Source of the DNA: Ilyonectria destructans
Taxonomy: Eukaryota; Ascomycota; Sordariomycetes; Hypocreales; Nectriaceae
Direction: 5' to 3'
NCBI GenBank assembly: GCA_020740775.1
Contig: JAHEWK010000009.1
Location: 2,666,001-2,730,000, forward strand
Length of the DNA: 64,000 nucleotides
Part shown: piece after piece, positions 32,211 to 44,712 of the stretch
How positions within the stretch are numbered: position 1 is the first letter of the stretch
How the letters are laid out: every line of letters begins with the position of its first letter
Notes under the pieces: model-generated
What the model was told of the DNA's origin: nothing
Databases searched by the model: none
Seen by the model: only the letters and a program-made list of their open reading frames with translations
Program-made: the position numbers and the translations under genes

Positions 32211-34912
32211 ACCTCCATCGATTCCGCCGGCTCCGATTACAAAGACCATCTTTCCACACCGACATCCGTCTTCACATCTCTTTAGCCCTGAACCGAATCC
32301 CCGCCCCTCATTGACCTTGAAAGGTCAGCACTCACAATGGCAGAATTAGCAAGCAGGCAGCCGACACAGGAAGGGGGCAAGTCTGGAGCCTGTGATATGT
32401 GTAAGAAGTAAGGCACTCACTGTTCACCACCTTTCCTGCCGAACTCTGTCAAGTCAGCCGAGGGGGTTAGTTACATGGAGAGATTGCTAAAATGGACCCT
32501 TGTTGGTTTCCCTCAACAGGCGGAAATCGAAATGTGCGTGATTCCCCCCGGACCTATCGACTTGACTGTAGATGGATGGCGGCTCACATCGAAGCTGATT
32601 GGTTAGGCGACATGAAGAGGCCATCTTGCAGCATGTGCGTTGACCACAACTCGGCATGCGCATACTCGTTGCGCCACAGGAAGCCTGGTCCTCGCAAAGG
32701 CTCGAGGCAGGTGCACAAGCTGAATGTTCAGCATCGACTAAGTGCGGCTCTCGTTCTCAGCGGCGGTTCAGATCGTCGAGCGTCACAAGCGGCTGACAGA
32801 CCATGTTGGAAACAACAGACAGAATCGAAGACCTTTTGCATCAAGGGCGTTTATCGGAAGAGGACGCCTCGCAGGAGCCGCTACAGGGGGTTGAACATGG
32901 TAGGCGGTGCCAGCATGGCCAGAGTCCCACGAGGCGGTCTGATTCTTCACATGCCGAACCAGAGCCATCGTATGGCGAACTAGAGCCATCACCTGGCGCT
33001 ACATCATCGTCATCATCGACATCCATACTGCAGCTAATTGTGGACGCAATCAACTGGACGCGCTATTTGAAACCTGTCTCACGTACAACAGAATCAGGTG
33101 TAGGTATCGTCCAGGCGGAAATATCTGGATACGACATGTTTCTTACACCAAACCTAGAGCGCCACTTGTGAGTCTCCGTTTCTCGGTCTTATCATGTTGC
33201 TGACGTGTACATATTTTTTTTGATAGGCTCTCGCTGTATTTCGCCTGCGTGTCACTACCCGTTCCCATCTTTTCCAAGGCCAAGTTTTTCAGGAATACGA
33301 TACAGGCTACGTGCCAAGATTTGTCTTGGGCGCCATGTGTGTGCTTTCGTCCCGGTTCTGCACGCCATCCAGGATGCTCGGTTTCGGCAATAAAAGCCCG
33401 ACCCTCACGGGACAGGATTTCAGCCGTAAGGCGGCTGCCGAGTTGGAACGCATGACCAGGAGTAACCAAGCTATCTCCATGAACGAGGTCAAGGCGGCTT
33501 ATCTCTTGGCCGTCTACCATTACACCAATCTATCATGGAGGGAGGGATGGGAGCAATGTTCCCGAGCCACCAGCATGGCTTACATGCTCCGGCTTCACCA
33601 GATCGACAACCCCAATGCAGACTCGGCGCTTGCTGGCTCCAGTTCGAAGCTTGACAAGGAAGAGAAACGCTGCGTGTAGTGGGCCATCTACACGTTAGAT
33701 TGCTTTTCCAGCCTTGTTACCTTTGTTCCCTCTGGCATCGATGAGTTGAGCATGGCCACATCGATCCCAGCGGCCTTGCTTTCCGATACGCTAACCCCCA
33801 GCTTTGAGCCTAACCCTCCAGCCTTGGTTGAAGCCAGATTACCCAACAACGAGATGGACTGGAGCTGGTGCGTACTGCAAGATAGCAGTTCGCCAGGCGC
33901 GAAGCTGCAGGCCGCCCTGATATTTGCCCACTCGCTGGCACGCAAAACCAGTCACCTCCGGCGCTTGGCCCACGAGAATCCGCGCTGCAACTTATAGGGC
34001 CGGCTGAAGAGCCTGCAACAGAAGTGGAACTCCATCTTCACAGTCCTGCCCCCCTGGTTTTTCCTCCCTGGTCGTCGTGAACAAGAGAGCACTGCCCAGG
34101 ATTACCGCCAACGACTTAAAGTATTAAACATTTTCTACGTGTAAGTCTTATCTTATCTATAGAGTCAGGTTCAGGGGCTCGGAAAAGAAAAGCTAACAGT
34201 TGTCAGCACCGGAGCCATGGCTAGCGTTCCGCCCTTGGCCGCGGACCTGCACTGGCCCATCGGACAGTGGCACGACTCTTCTTCTACAATTGAGGGAAGA
34301 TGGAAGGCCTGCATCACCTACGCCTTCAACATTGCAGCTGCATATCGCGAATGGGCCCCCGAATACTTTAACAAGGTATCTCCCATCATGCTCCCGATAA
34401 CATGGACCGCTGGATCGCTTCTGGCCCTCCAGTTGATGAACGAGGCGCTCGCAGATGTCACTGAGAAACTCGCCTTGCTAGATGCCCTAGACGTTCTGAT
34501 GACAAGCCTGCAGAGGGCTTCACGCTACTGGGGTATCGCTGGCATCCTCCTTCGTAAGTCACCATGGCACTCATGCTACCGATTTTCCTTTACTCTTCTT
34601 TCTTTTGCTGATGACCATGTCATGTTCTAAGGCTCTCTTGAGGCTCTACGAGGCCGAGCCTGGGTTAAACTCGACCTCCAGGCCATTGTTCAGCTGGTCC
34701 TGTGCGTATGGTCTCCGCTCATGCAAGATCTGCCGAAGGGTGCTGGAGCAACTCCAGAGCCATGTATTCCAACTGCTCCAGAAAGCTCTACCATGACTGA
34801 CAATACGGATGGACTCTTGGATCTGGCCTCACTGGCCTGGGCTCCTGACGAGCTTCTCTCGACGATGGGATGGTTCGGGAGTGGTCAAGACATGGTGGTA
34901 TCTTCATTGTAA
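32211..34912 (+). pseudogene. Zn2Cys6 fungal transcription factor, inactivated
   Basis: Splicing gives a complete zinc cluster: ACDMCKK (exon ending 32409), intron to 32520, RKSKC, intron from GTGCGT near 32533 to about 32608, then DMKRPSCSMCVDHNSACAY, spacing C-x2-C-x6-C-x6-C-x2-C-x6-C. ATG 32337 is one start; ATG 32211 is in the same frame but separated by TAG and TGA. The fungal-specific TF domain runs from LLSLYFACVSLPVP (33225) through YDTGYVPRFVLGAMCVLSS and YLLAVYHYTNLSWREGWEQCSRA to the end at 34912. Damage: a one-base loss in the T-run near 33283 shifts frame, and in-frame TAG codons follow at about 33679 (CV-stop-WAIYTLD) and 33997 (CNL-stop-GRLKSL), both explicable as CAG to TAG. 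Further introns lie near 34140-34203 and 34555-34632. Confidence 0.75.
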
Positions 34913-34939
34913 ATCGAGGCTAAGCCACTGTATGTCCCT

Positions 34940-35440
34940 AAATAAAAGCGAAATAGAACACTGAACAAGTTTCCCAAGGTGCCAATATCTCTCTTTGCTT
35001 TTGCCACCTTGTCTAATCTTTCTAACATGTGGCATCCAGCTATTTCGAATGTCCTCAGTCGCGTAGGGATTAGAAGCTTTGTAGAAAAGGGTCCCTCGCC
35101 AGTAAGGAGTATCAGACAAGATGGATTGGTGGGAACAGCTTGAGGACGATGGAAGATCTTGATTTCTAGCTAACTGACGGCCTGAAGGGCCGTATTTTAT
35201 AGAGGAATTTGAATACAATAGATGTCTTAGGACAGGGATCGTGATCAGCCCACTGACAGCAGGATCAGCTGTTGGGCTGCTAGCAAGATCAGCTGTTGGG
35301 CCTGTTAGTCCGTCTGGGAAAATAACAGTCTGTAAAAGCATATACAATCGTATGCCTCTGACTGCCGAAGTCGGCGATGTGACATCCTTGTCTGTTCCGT
35401 CTGACAAGGAGAGAGGCAGCCAAGGTTAAGTCCCCCCGGT
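34940..35440 (-). pseudogene. Gypsy gag fragment related to the element at 15.5-20 kb
   Basis: The minus frame contains RQLARNQDLPSSSSCSHQSILSD, matching LARNQDLPSSTSC...SILSD upstream of gag at 18700-18770, and nucleotide identity is clear over about 90 bp (GGAAGATCTTGATTTCTAGC shared). It is followed by an unrelated tail. An isolated fragment with no LTR seen. Confidence 0.65.
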
Positions 35441-35824
35441 ACAAGTGGAGTCATAGTTGGTGTATAGATAAACGCAAAGCGCGCAAGCCTAAAGAAGGCC
35501 CACGGAATCCGCGCGACCCAGAAAAGTTTCACACATGCTAATCCGAAATACCGTGATGAGCTGCAGTTTGGCTCTCCGTAGGACCCGGGATTGAAAGATG
35601 GAGTCCTGTTACAAATAAGGAACGGAGCAATAGCGGAATGTGGTCTTATTTAGAAAGCTTTTAGAGTATGCGAAAGTTCTTATATATCTAACTTCCGCTT
35701 TAACTTACGCTCTACTTCTATATTATCTACCTTTAGCTATAGCGTCTTTTAATATACCATTCTTATAATATAGTAGTTATAATATTGATTAGATTATAGC
35801 TTATGTATATAATAAGCAAGCGAT
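35440..35824. other. Transition from normal-GC to AT-rich sequence
   Basis: No gene. Composition shifts at about 35640. Confidence 0.4.
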
Positions 35825-36072
35825 TGTTACGGGCTGAGGCCCGGTATGGAGGCACGAGCTACGCCGTGCCGCTCCCGACCGGCTGAGGCCGACTAAGCTA
35901 GGCGAGATTGACCTCCCCTTCTGCTAGCTCCTACCGCTCTGCAAGTAAGAGCCCTGCTCTATAGCTAGGACTCCTCTAGAGCTAGCTCTTTTTCTTCTTC
36001 CTACTCTTTAGTCTTAGATAGATTAATCTACTGTATCTTTTTATTTAATAAATTCAGGGCTAGCTCTTTATA
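35825..36072. repeat. LTR-like element, family G (248 bp)
   Basis: Starts TGTTACGGGCTGAGGCC and ends CTAGCTCTTTATA, flanked by GCGAT (35820-35824) and GCAAT (36073-36077), a one-base-decayed target duplication. A second copy is at 51092-51336. It contains short self-complementary GC motifs near its start. Confidence 0.72.
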
Positions 36073-39000
36073 GCAATATAGATAAGCAAGTAATATATAT
36101 TTCCCTTAAATATATAACTTTCTATTTAATTAATTAATTCTTAACTACTAATTATATTATAACTAAATATTAAGGTTAAAATTCTTTTTACTCTTTAAGC
36201 TTTTTAAAATAATTTAAAATTAAGTCTTAAATATACTGTTAGTATCTATTAGATCTCTCTGCTGAAACTGTAATACTAGTAAAATAATATTTAATATTAA
36301 TATAATACTATCCCTAACTTATAAAGACTATTTAGTCTAAAAAAAATAGATTATTATTCAGTTTATTCTTAACTTAAATTTATAAGGATTTTCTCTTTAA
36401 CTTTATAATATTAAAGAAATAGCTAACTAACTGCTTACTAATTATAATATATTATCTGTTAGTAAGTATTAAGCTTTTAACTTTATTAGGTAATAATTAA
36501 AGCTTAAAATACTTTTTTTATAAATATAACTATTAAAGAGCTAAAGATAAAAATCTAAGGATTATTTATAATTAATTTCAGCTTATAGAGAATATAATTA
36601 TAAAATATAGTATTAATTTAGTTAATATCTATAATTTTAATAAGATTAATTTTATAATAGATATAATAGTAAGTAGAATAGTTATTATAGATATAAATAG
36701 ATATAGAAATTTAAAATTTATTTAATTTAAAAACTGAAAATAGATTCTAGTTATTTAGGTAATATATATAATAAGTAAGTAAACTAAATAAATAAGTAAG
36801 CTACCTTCTAATTCTAAATAAAATACTATTTCTAACTCTATTATAGAATCTATTAGTTTTTAATAAATCTTAACTAAATATTACTGGTATATTTACTATA
36901 ATATAGTAATATAATAATATTTTTCTTAGATTTTATAAAACTTTATTTAAGAACTTATTTTAAAACTTTAATATAAAATATTCTTATAAATAAAGATTTA
37001 AAATAACTTATTAAATAAAATTATATAAAATCTTAGAAAAGTGTTAAATTATTACTGTATTAAATTTAAATATATAGATAATATCTTATTAATTTTTATT
37101 AAAAGCTAATAAATTTTATAAAAGAGTTAAAAATAGTATTTTATATAGAATTTAAATATAATTTATTTATTTATTTATCTAGCTTACTTACTTATTATAT
37201 ATATTAATTAATATAAAATACTGAATAATCTAGCTGTTTATATTAGTTATAAACTAATATTATTTTACTAATTAATATTAAAAAAGTAATTCTTTAGGTA
37301 ATTAGATTATTATAATAACTTAAAATAGCTAAACTAATAATAAGATAAATTTTAAGTAACTTAAGTATTTTAATTAGTATATAAAAACTTAATTAACTAG
37401 CTGCTATTATCTTTTATTTTTTAATAGATATAAAAATTACTATTTAGTTAACTTTAAGAAATATTATAAAGATAATTATATTATTATACTATATATATAA
37501 TTTTATTTATTTTATATACTTTAGCCTTTTAATATTAGGTATTTTAAGCTACTTAAAAGATTATATAGTTAAGAAATTAAATAGTTAATTAGATACTTTA
37601 TAATCTATATTTTAAAACTGATTTTTTTCCGGCTTTTTATACTATTTATTAAGCTACTATAATAAAAAGTAATATTAAGAGGGAGTTTTAACATATTAAG
37701 TTTATTTCTTTAAATTCAGAAAGTATTATATTAAAGCTTAATATACAGCTATAAACTTTAATATTAATTAAGAAAAAGACTAGTCTTTTCAATATTTAGA
37801 TATTTAAAATACTAAAAACTATTTTTAAAACTACTTTTTAATCTATATATTTTAAATAATAAATTAGAAGATATTAAAGTAGCTTTTTAATATCTATTAT
37901 TAAGATAATATATATTATAAGTAAATAAGCTAGATAAATAAATAAATTACCTGTAACAGTTATATCTTTAGTCTGCTATATATATAGTATATAATAAATA
38001 AAAGATTAATTACTAGTAGATAAACTGTAAGTTTATATTAGCAGATTAATTAGAATATTACTTATTAAGTAATATTATATTTAGTAATAGTTAAATATAG
38101 TAATATATAGTAAGTTAAAGTAATTAAAATAACTAAATTATATTATAAGCTAAAGAGCTATTATTCTACTAACAGCTAGACTCTTTTATTATTATACTAT
38201 AGAGATTATAAATCTAAGGGATTATATAATCTGGGGATTACAGTAATCCTAAAGTATATAATTCTAAAATTATAGTAATCTATATAGTTATAATTCTACT
38301 CTAATAGAGTAAAATTCTATAGGTATTTATATTATTATCAGTTTTAACTGCTTTAGCCTTTTAGGCTGTATATAGATTATAATACTATCTAGCTATACTA
38401 TTACTAAGAAATATTAAATAAAATAACTATAACATCTAAAATTAATTAGAATTAATTGCTATTCTCTTTTTTAGATAATATATATAATAAGTAAGTAGGA
38501 TAAATAAGCAAGTATAATACTTATACTATACAGCTAAAAGTATAAACTTTAAAATTTCTAAAATAGACTATAAAGCTCTAAGATTTTTAGGAAATTAATT
38601 TTAGATACTTAACTAAAAAGTTAATAAGTTAGTCTTTTTCTATATTTTTAAATAAATTATTAAGCTAGTTATAAATAAAAATAGTAAAAAGACAGTTTAA
38701 ATTCTATACTGCTAGCGCTATATATATACATAATCTAAAAAAGTTCCTAAAAATATTATATATTATAAATAAGTTAAATTTAAAACTTTAGCTATTTTAA
38801 GCTTAGTTTAAATTTCTAATAATTCTTTGAAAATTGCAATTTAAGGTGAAAATCAGAATATTACGCTTATTTATTTATCCTACTTACTTATTATATATAT
38901 TAAGCTTACTTAAGCAGATTAAAGTAGCTAATATTAAATAGCTGGAAAATATAAAATAAATATAGCGGTATATAAAGAGTAATAATATTATTCTTCTTAT

Positions 39001-40920
39001 AAGAAAGCTTAAATTCAGTTGAATAATAACTTTTATATCTATTTAAAATAAAAAGATAATAAAAGCTAAAAGAATATATTTTTTAAATATTTATTAAAAT
39101 ATTAAATTTCTTTTAAGCTTTTTTTATTTATTATCTAGCTGTTATTTAAAGTTATAATAACTCAATCTTAAAATAGAGTTCTTTTATTATATTAGACTGT
39201 AAGATAATATTAGTTTATAATAATAATAAATAGTAGAATTATCTACTCTTAGAAATTAATACTTTAAATTATAGTAATTTATTCTCTATCTTCTAGCTAT
39301 ACTATTTTTAATCTTCTATATTATTTAGTATTTATTATAACTATTTTAATTAAAATAATTTCTATTATAAATTTAATCTTATTAAAATTATAAATATCTA
39401 AGCTAATAATACTATATTTTATAATTATATTCTATAAATACTGAAACTAGCCCTAAATAATATAAGAATCTTTATATTAAGCTCTTTAATAATTATATTT
39501 ATATAATTAATATATTTTTAGCTTTAATTATTATTTAATAAAATTTAAAATCCAGTACTTACTAACTGCAGATATATTACAATTAGAAAGTAATTAATTA
39601 GCTATATCTTCTATATTATAAAGCTGGAGAGGAAATAATTATAAATCTAGATTAAAGATATATTTTATAATTATCTGCTCTTTTAGATCTAAAAGCTTAT
39701 ACAATTTAGGTATAGTATTTATATTAGAAGGCCTTTTCTTAAAGCTGTTAATTAAGTATAGCCCGACTGACTGTATAAATCTTTATAGCAGCTTATCCAC
39801 TTAGATTTAAGTTGTTTTAAATAGCTTAAATAGCTAAGAGTATATTTCTTTTATTATTATGTAAACTTATTATTATAGGTTAAGAAATATTAATTTAAAT
39901 AAGAGCAGTTATAAAATTGTAGTTAAGTGGCTTATTTATTTATCTGGCTTACTTACTTATTATATATATTACTTAAGTTATTTTCTAAAAGAATAAAAAG
40001 AATAATATATTAAAGTAGTATTATTAAAATCTAAAAATTAGATTCTTTAATAGATAAATAAAACTCTTAGTAAATAGTATAGAGTAAAAAGAATTTATTT
40101 ATAGAATAAGAAAAAGATAACTTTAAATAAAAAAAGAAATATAATTAATTAGAAAGATATTAATATATAAATAGTAGTTAAATTATTAAGAAGTAGTAAT
40201 TAAGAAAGATTAGTATCAGTAAGAAAAGAATACTATAGAATATATAGTAAGGCTAGTTATAACTTAAGAATCTATTAGATTATTATTAAAATATTTAAAG
40301 AAGAGTATAGTAATTAATTTTAATTAATTAAATACTGTATTGTATTTTTATTAAAGTTCTTATATTAAAGGTTAGAAAAAGTGCAGTACTTATTTATCTA
40401 TAGTACTTACTTATTATATATATTAGTATCTTTTATTATTAGAATATATTATATTTAACTTTCTAGAAATTCTGAACTTATAGTGCTTTCTATATAGGAA
40501 AAATAGAGCTTAAATAAAACTCTTTTTTAATTTAGCTATATTAAATACTAGTTAAATTTCTAGAATTTTAATTTTAATTTTAAATTCTTTATTACTTTAT
40601 AATATAAACTAAACTTTTCAATTTTAATTAAGATTAGATTTTATATACCTTTTTAAAAACAGACTTTAAGGTGTAATAAGAAGTAGTTAAGTTAATAATA
40701 TAGCTGAGTTAATAATAAACTATATTATATTAAAATAGAATTATATCCCTATCTAATATAATAAGCTAAAAGTATCTCTTTATAAAGTTTATATAGACTG
40801 TTATATATCTTATTAAGCTTTTTATTATTAGCAGTATTAACTATTATATTATAAAGTTTAGCTAGGTTAAGACAGAATCTGATAATAATAGTATTAAGGG
40901 ACTTCTAAGAGCTAAGATAG
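36073..40920. other. AT-rich RIP-like repeat block (family H) invaded by inverted-motif elements
   Basis: No reading frame survives. Segments 36100-36755 and 37207-37905 match, in the same order, 51500-51705, 60770-61203 and 61764-62500, so they are two copies of one repeat. Between and after them are insertions bounded by a recurring motif (next entry). The coding nature of family H is not recognisable. Confidence 0.7.
36761..40424. repeat. Seven copies of an inverted TAATAAGTAAGT...GATAAATAA motif
   Basis: Forward copies at about 36761-36806, 37906-37952 and 38474-38512; reverse-complement copies at 37163-37206, 38864-38902, 39928-39971 and 40388-40424. Pairs by arm similarity: 36761/37206 (about 446 bp), 38474/38902 (about 429 bp), and 37906/39971 (about 2 kb, containing the previous one). 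The arms read like terminal inverted repeats of non-autonomous elements (MITEs). Confidence 0.72.
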
Positions 40921-41275
40921 AGCTGCTCGAAGGCACTTTATTAGTAGCACTTATAGAGGCGGCGGCAGTAGGAGTGCCAGTCTACAGAAGCAAAAGGCCT
41001 TAAATCTAAAGGATAACTGCGACTTTAATTAAGGGGAGGAGAAGTCTGCTAAGGAGGCGTTAGATAATAACTGGTATATGGAACATCTGGAACTAGTATT
41101 GGGGAGAGAGAGTCTAAGAGGGAGGAAACGGCTAAGGTTAAGTGACTATGCTCTTGCTACAGACATAACAACGCCCCCTCTATCTTACTCGCCTGTCTCA
41201 AATGGTAGTATTGGCAGCCACAACGGCTCATGTTATCAGCAACTCGCCCACCTTGAGGAGGCGGAAAGCAGCTAA

Positions 41276-43085
41276 CTTATTCTTTCTGAACGGTTTGTTG
41301 GTATGTTGCAACTGACTTCAGGATATTCAACTCCCCGCAGACATCCTTGATCCTTTGATAGTGCTCCTCCGCTTTCTCCATAGCCGCTTTTATGGCACCG
41401 TTTGGGGGAGTTTCTGTAGCATTGGATATGCTCTGTATTTTCTGCCTCCGAATTCCCGTCTGGGATATGAATTTGTCGACAAGAGTTGGTTCATCTCTCC
41501 CCTGCGAAACAGTTAGTTATCTTCCGTTGTAGTAGAGAGCAGCTCAACTAACGATGTTGCTGATAGAGTTAGAAAAGGTCTAGCAAATTGATCCTAACTT
41601 CCGCTTCTTCCTAATAATTCTGTCGTAATTCTCCAAATATAGGCTCCTGTCGTAGAAGCTAATGCAGAAATCAACAAGCCATCTTCTCATTTCGGCCACC
41701 GAGACTGGCTGGAACTAGCTTTAACTTGCTTGATAAGATAATTAAGAATTCCTTCTAATACCATATCTTCTCCACTATTAATAGTGATGGAGGGGGCATT
41801 TTTTACCTGCTCTGCATTATTTAAGTAAGCAAGTATATAAAGTGATAAATAGATTAAAGACATACTGTTAGCAGCCGTCTAAACTTATAGCTAGTTAACT
41901 TGCAGTAAGGGCTAATAAAACTGAATAGTAGTTATACCGAACTTCTCTAGAGCCTTTAATTATAGAACTTTAGCAGCTTATAAGTTATAATATTATTATC
42001 TATATAGCCCTAAAGAGGTTAGGGTTAAGGATATATAGGAGTCCTGTAGAATACTAATAACAATATTTCTAGCATCAGTCTGGTAATAGTTCTGCTTCTC
42101 TTCTATTAATAGAGTGCTACCTGCTATTTTGTGACCATCTCTATCCCTTTCCTTGCCCTGGCCTTTGAGATCTGTATAGGCCTTGACCTTGGGCTTCTGT
42201 CTTTGCATAACATTATGTAGCTGTTTAGTTAATTCGTTGACCAGCTTCAAAGTCGAGATTAGGTTGAGCACTTGGCAGTTCAGTCACTGTGTTCAGTTAA
42301 CCTTTCTTAGACATTTCATCTTCTGAACTCGGGATGGAGATGGCTTCACGGTCAGCTATTTACGAGGGATCGCTAGCTGGCAGGTTGCTCAGTGTTTAGA
42401 GAGCTCCAAGGCTCCGGCTCAGGTATACTTTCGTGGTAATATAATGGCACATCTGCTTACTAGTGTCATAAGTCCGTCGCTGACTATGGGCATATTCGTT
42501 AGATGTTCTAGTCCTAGAGAGGCTATTTGAGGAATCACATTAATGCTCTTCCAGAATCTGATTTTTCACCAAGGGGGTAAGAAAACCTGGCGACTTTCCT
42601 TCTAAACAAGTCTGGAGCGCTTACTTGTGTTATTTTCTTCGTGTTTTCTTGCCATATCTGTTGAAACCCCTTGGCCTCCGTATATCTTGTTGAGATCCTT
42701 CACTTTAATATCTGCGCGAAGGGCATTTCGCTTCTTATGGGATCTATTAAGGGTATTAGCTTCTTTAATTAGGTTGTTAACCTAATTAAACTGCAGAACC
42801 TTGGCTGGAAATACTATACCTTTCACTGCGTCTGCCTGTCTATTGTCTTAACGACGGTTCTCTTTATAGTCATTGAAGCGCATGTCGCGGAATATGAGCC
42901 CCTCTTAGAAACGCTGAGGTGAGGAGACAATTTGCCGCTGGGTTTTCAGTTCTAGTTCAGATGCCTGACGTAGTTGTCAAGCAGGTACATGTGTATCGTC
43001 GATTACATCTCGAACAGAGAGGTCATGTTCCGACTCTTTCAAACGGACCCCCAGGCTAAAGGGACAAAACAAGAATCACGGGCCC
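41276..43085 (-). pseudogene. Relic of a multi-exon fungal gene of unknown function
   Basis: Minus-strand segments, all hydrophilic and protein-like, occur in one order: VRLKESEHDLSVRDVIDDTHVPA, QLRQASELELKTQRQIVSSPQRF, EGLIFRDMRFNDYKENRR, LQFN-VNNLIKEANTLNRSHKKRN, DLNKIYGGQGVSTDMARKHEENN (about 43070-42620), a segment at 42300-42520, EMRRWLVDFCISFYDRSLYLENYDRIIRKKRKLGS (about 41700-41590), then after a GTTAGT...GCAG intron (branch CTAAC) a C-terminal exon ending VQKE-stop at 41276. At least five in-frame stops interrupt it, several fitting CAA/CAG/TGG to stop. I do not recognise the family. A fragment of it recurs at 49945-50105. Confidence 0.55.
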
Positions 43086-43768
43086 CGAAGTTGGTCGAAC
43101 CAAAGACCATAACAATGTCAACATTCCTCAGCTTGACTGAAGGAAAATAAGAGATGAAGTTGGAGTGTGGTATGCTAGCCAGTCAGGATTTGTTGACAGC
43201 CGCGGACGACTTTTAAGTCTCTTGCTGCCGCGACACCTGAAAAATTGAGCTTGGAGTATGAATCTGTTGACGCAATCTCTGTCGGGTCTTCTCGCTCAGC
43301 TCCACCAAATTATTTCTTCGCCGGAGGGGCCTAACGTTTGTCAGTCGCCCCCCTTTTACACTGGAGAGTACGGTATCAGTAGGTCGTTGTCTTGAGTAAG
43401 TTACTTCAGATCCAAGTTGCCGTGCTTCGCCTCAATGTCGGGTTCGGGTGTTTGGCGAGTACGGAAGAAGGACTACGCCTACCGTCTACAAGGCGCTCGG
43501 CTGGCAATCATACCTGGCAATGCCCTACGGCGTTTCAGCTATTGTTGGAGTTCCTTGATACGTGAGATCGATAGTTTCTCGATTTCTAATGACACTGTGC
43601 TTATTCTTTAGAACCACTAGGACTATGTACAGCTAGCCCAGGCGATCAACTCGGCTACTAAAGTTGAATCGGGCCGTGACCTAAGGGCTGTGAAACTCGG
43701 ACAACCTGCAAAGACCCGTCCATTTAACATAGGATGCGCCATGTATTAGAGTACATTTAAACGCGATG
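43086..43768. other. Intergenic, no supported gene
   Basis: A 64-codon plus-strand frame (43417-43611) and overlapping frames do not show convincing family motifs. It may include decayed exon pieces. Confidence 0.4.
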
Positions 43769-44712
43769 CTATCCTGTATGACGTGTTGGTAGTTCTTCAA
43801 GCATACCATCGTTGGAGTCCGTTTGCTCCTCCGAGTTCTTGTCCCTGCGCGCATGCTTCTGGTCCAAATCGTCAATATACCAGATAAGGAATATAACCAT
43901 AACAATAACCATCAGAAGCATGTCAAAGATATATAAAAACACCTCATGAGAGATAAGATAGCCGCCATTGCCTTGCAGGTACTCAATGACTCGGAAGATA
44001 CTCCTAACCAAGATGATGGCGCTTGTCACATATAAGATCCAGATATGCCGTTTCCAGGGAACCATGCCACGGAGGGCAATAGCCGTTGGGGCCGTAGCTA
44101 TCCGGTAATTAAAGAGAACGGTCGTGACGACAAAGAATCCAAAAACAGCAATCTGAATGAATAGGCCGACGACGATAATCTTCTCACCAAGGTCATACAT
44201 CTTGAGGGTTCCGCTAGCTTGGATACCGCCACCACCCGCTTGAAGCGAAAAGGAGACGATATCACCCAGGACAAAGACCTTGGTCAACCATTTGATAGGG
44301 ATGAGAGAGAGGTGTTCGGCGCGAAGGGTTCGAATGAGTCGGCCAAGGATCATATAAATAGACGCTGCGAACAAGGCTGGCGCGACGAGGATGAGGATGG
44401 CCTGAATGGAATATGCGGGGACAAGATATCTGTTGAAGTGCGACCAAAGTCTTCCAGCATAGCCGATCGTTTGGACTTATAAAATACATAGTTAGCGACC
44501 TTTCCTTTAGCTAACCAACAGGCCCGAAACTCACATAGGCCACCGATCGTGAAGGCAGTGAAATAGAATGCCCGGGCTCGCCTGAGCCGCCAGGTGTGGA
44601 GCGCCGTCAAGATGCCGAAGACCACCAGGCTGATGACGGCTGCAGGAAGCGATGGGAGGTATCGGTAGAGTTGGAAGTCAATCTTGCCATCCTCTCTTGT
44701 GCCAATAGCCAT
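43769..44712 (-). CDS. RTA1-like seven-transmembrane lipid-translocating exporter family protein
   Basis: Two exons, 44712-44535 and 44475-43769 (59-bp intron), give 294 residues, typical for the family. The junction restores FTIGGLFQTIGYAGRLWSHF. Conserved RTA1 features: LILVAPALFAASIYMILGRLI, VFVLGDIVSFSLQAGGGGIQ, GLFIQIAVFGFFVV, ILVRSIFRVIEYLQGNGGYL, HEVFLYIFDMLLM. Seven hydrophobic helices are visible. The C-terminal tail is charged and cytosolic by family topology. RTA1 relatives confer resistance to aminocholesterols or toxins and affect lipid transport. Divergent from the Zn2Cys6 gene at 45334. The frame is intact. Confidence 0.9.

Noticed and set aside
43417..43611. 64-codon frame as a small gene
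   Set aside because: Unrecognised, low information, overlapping equally open frames.
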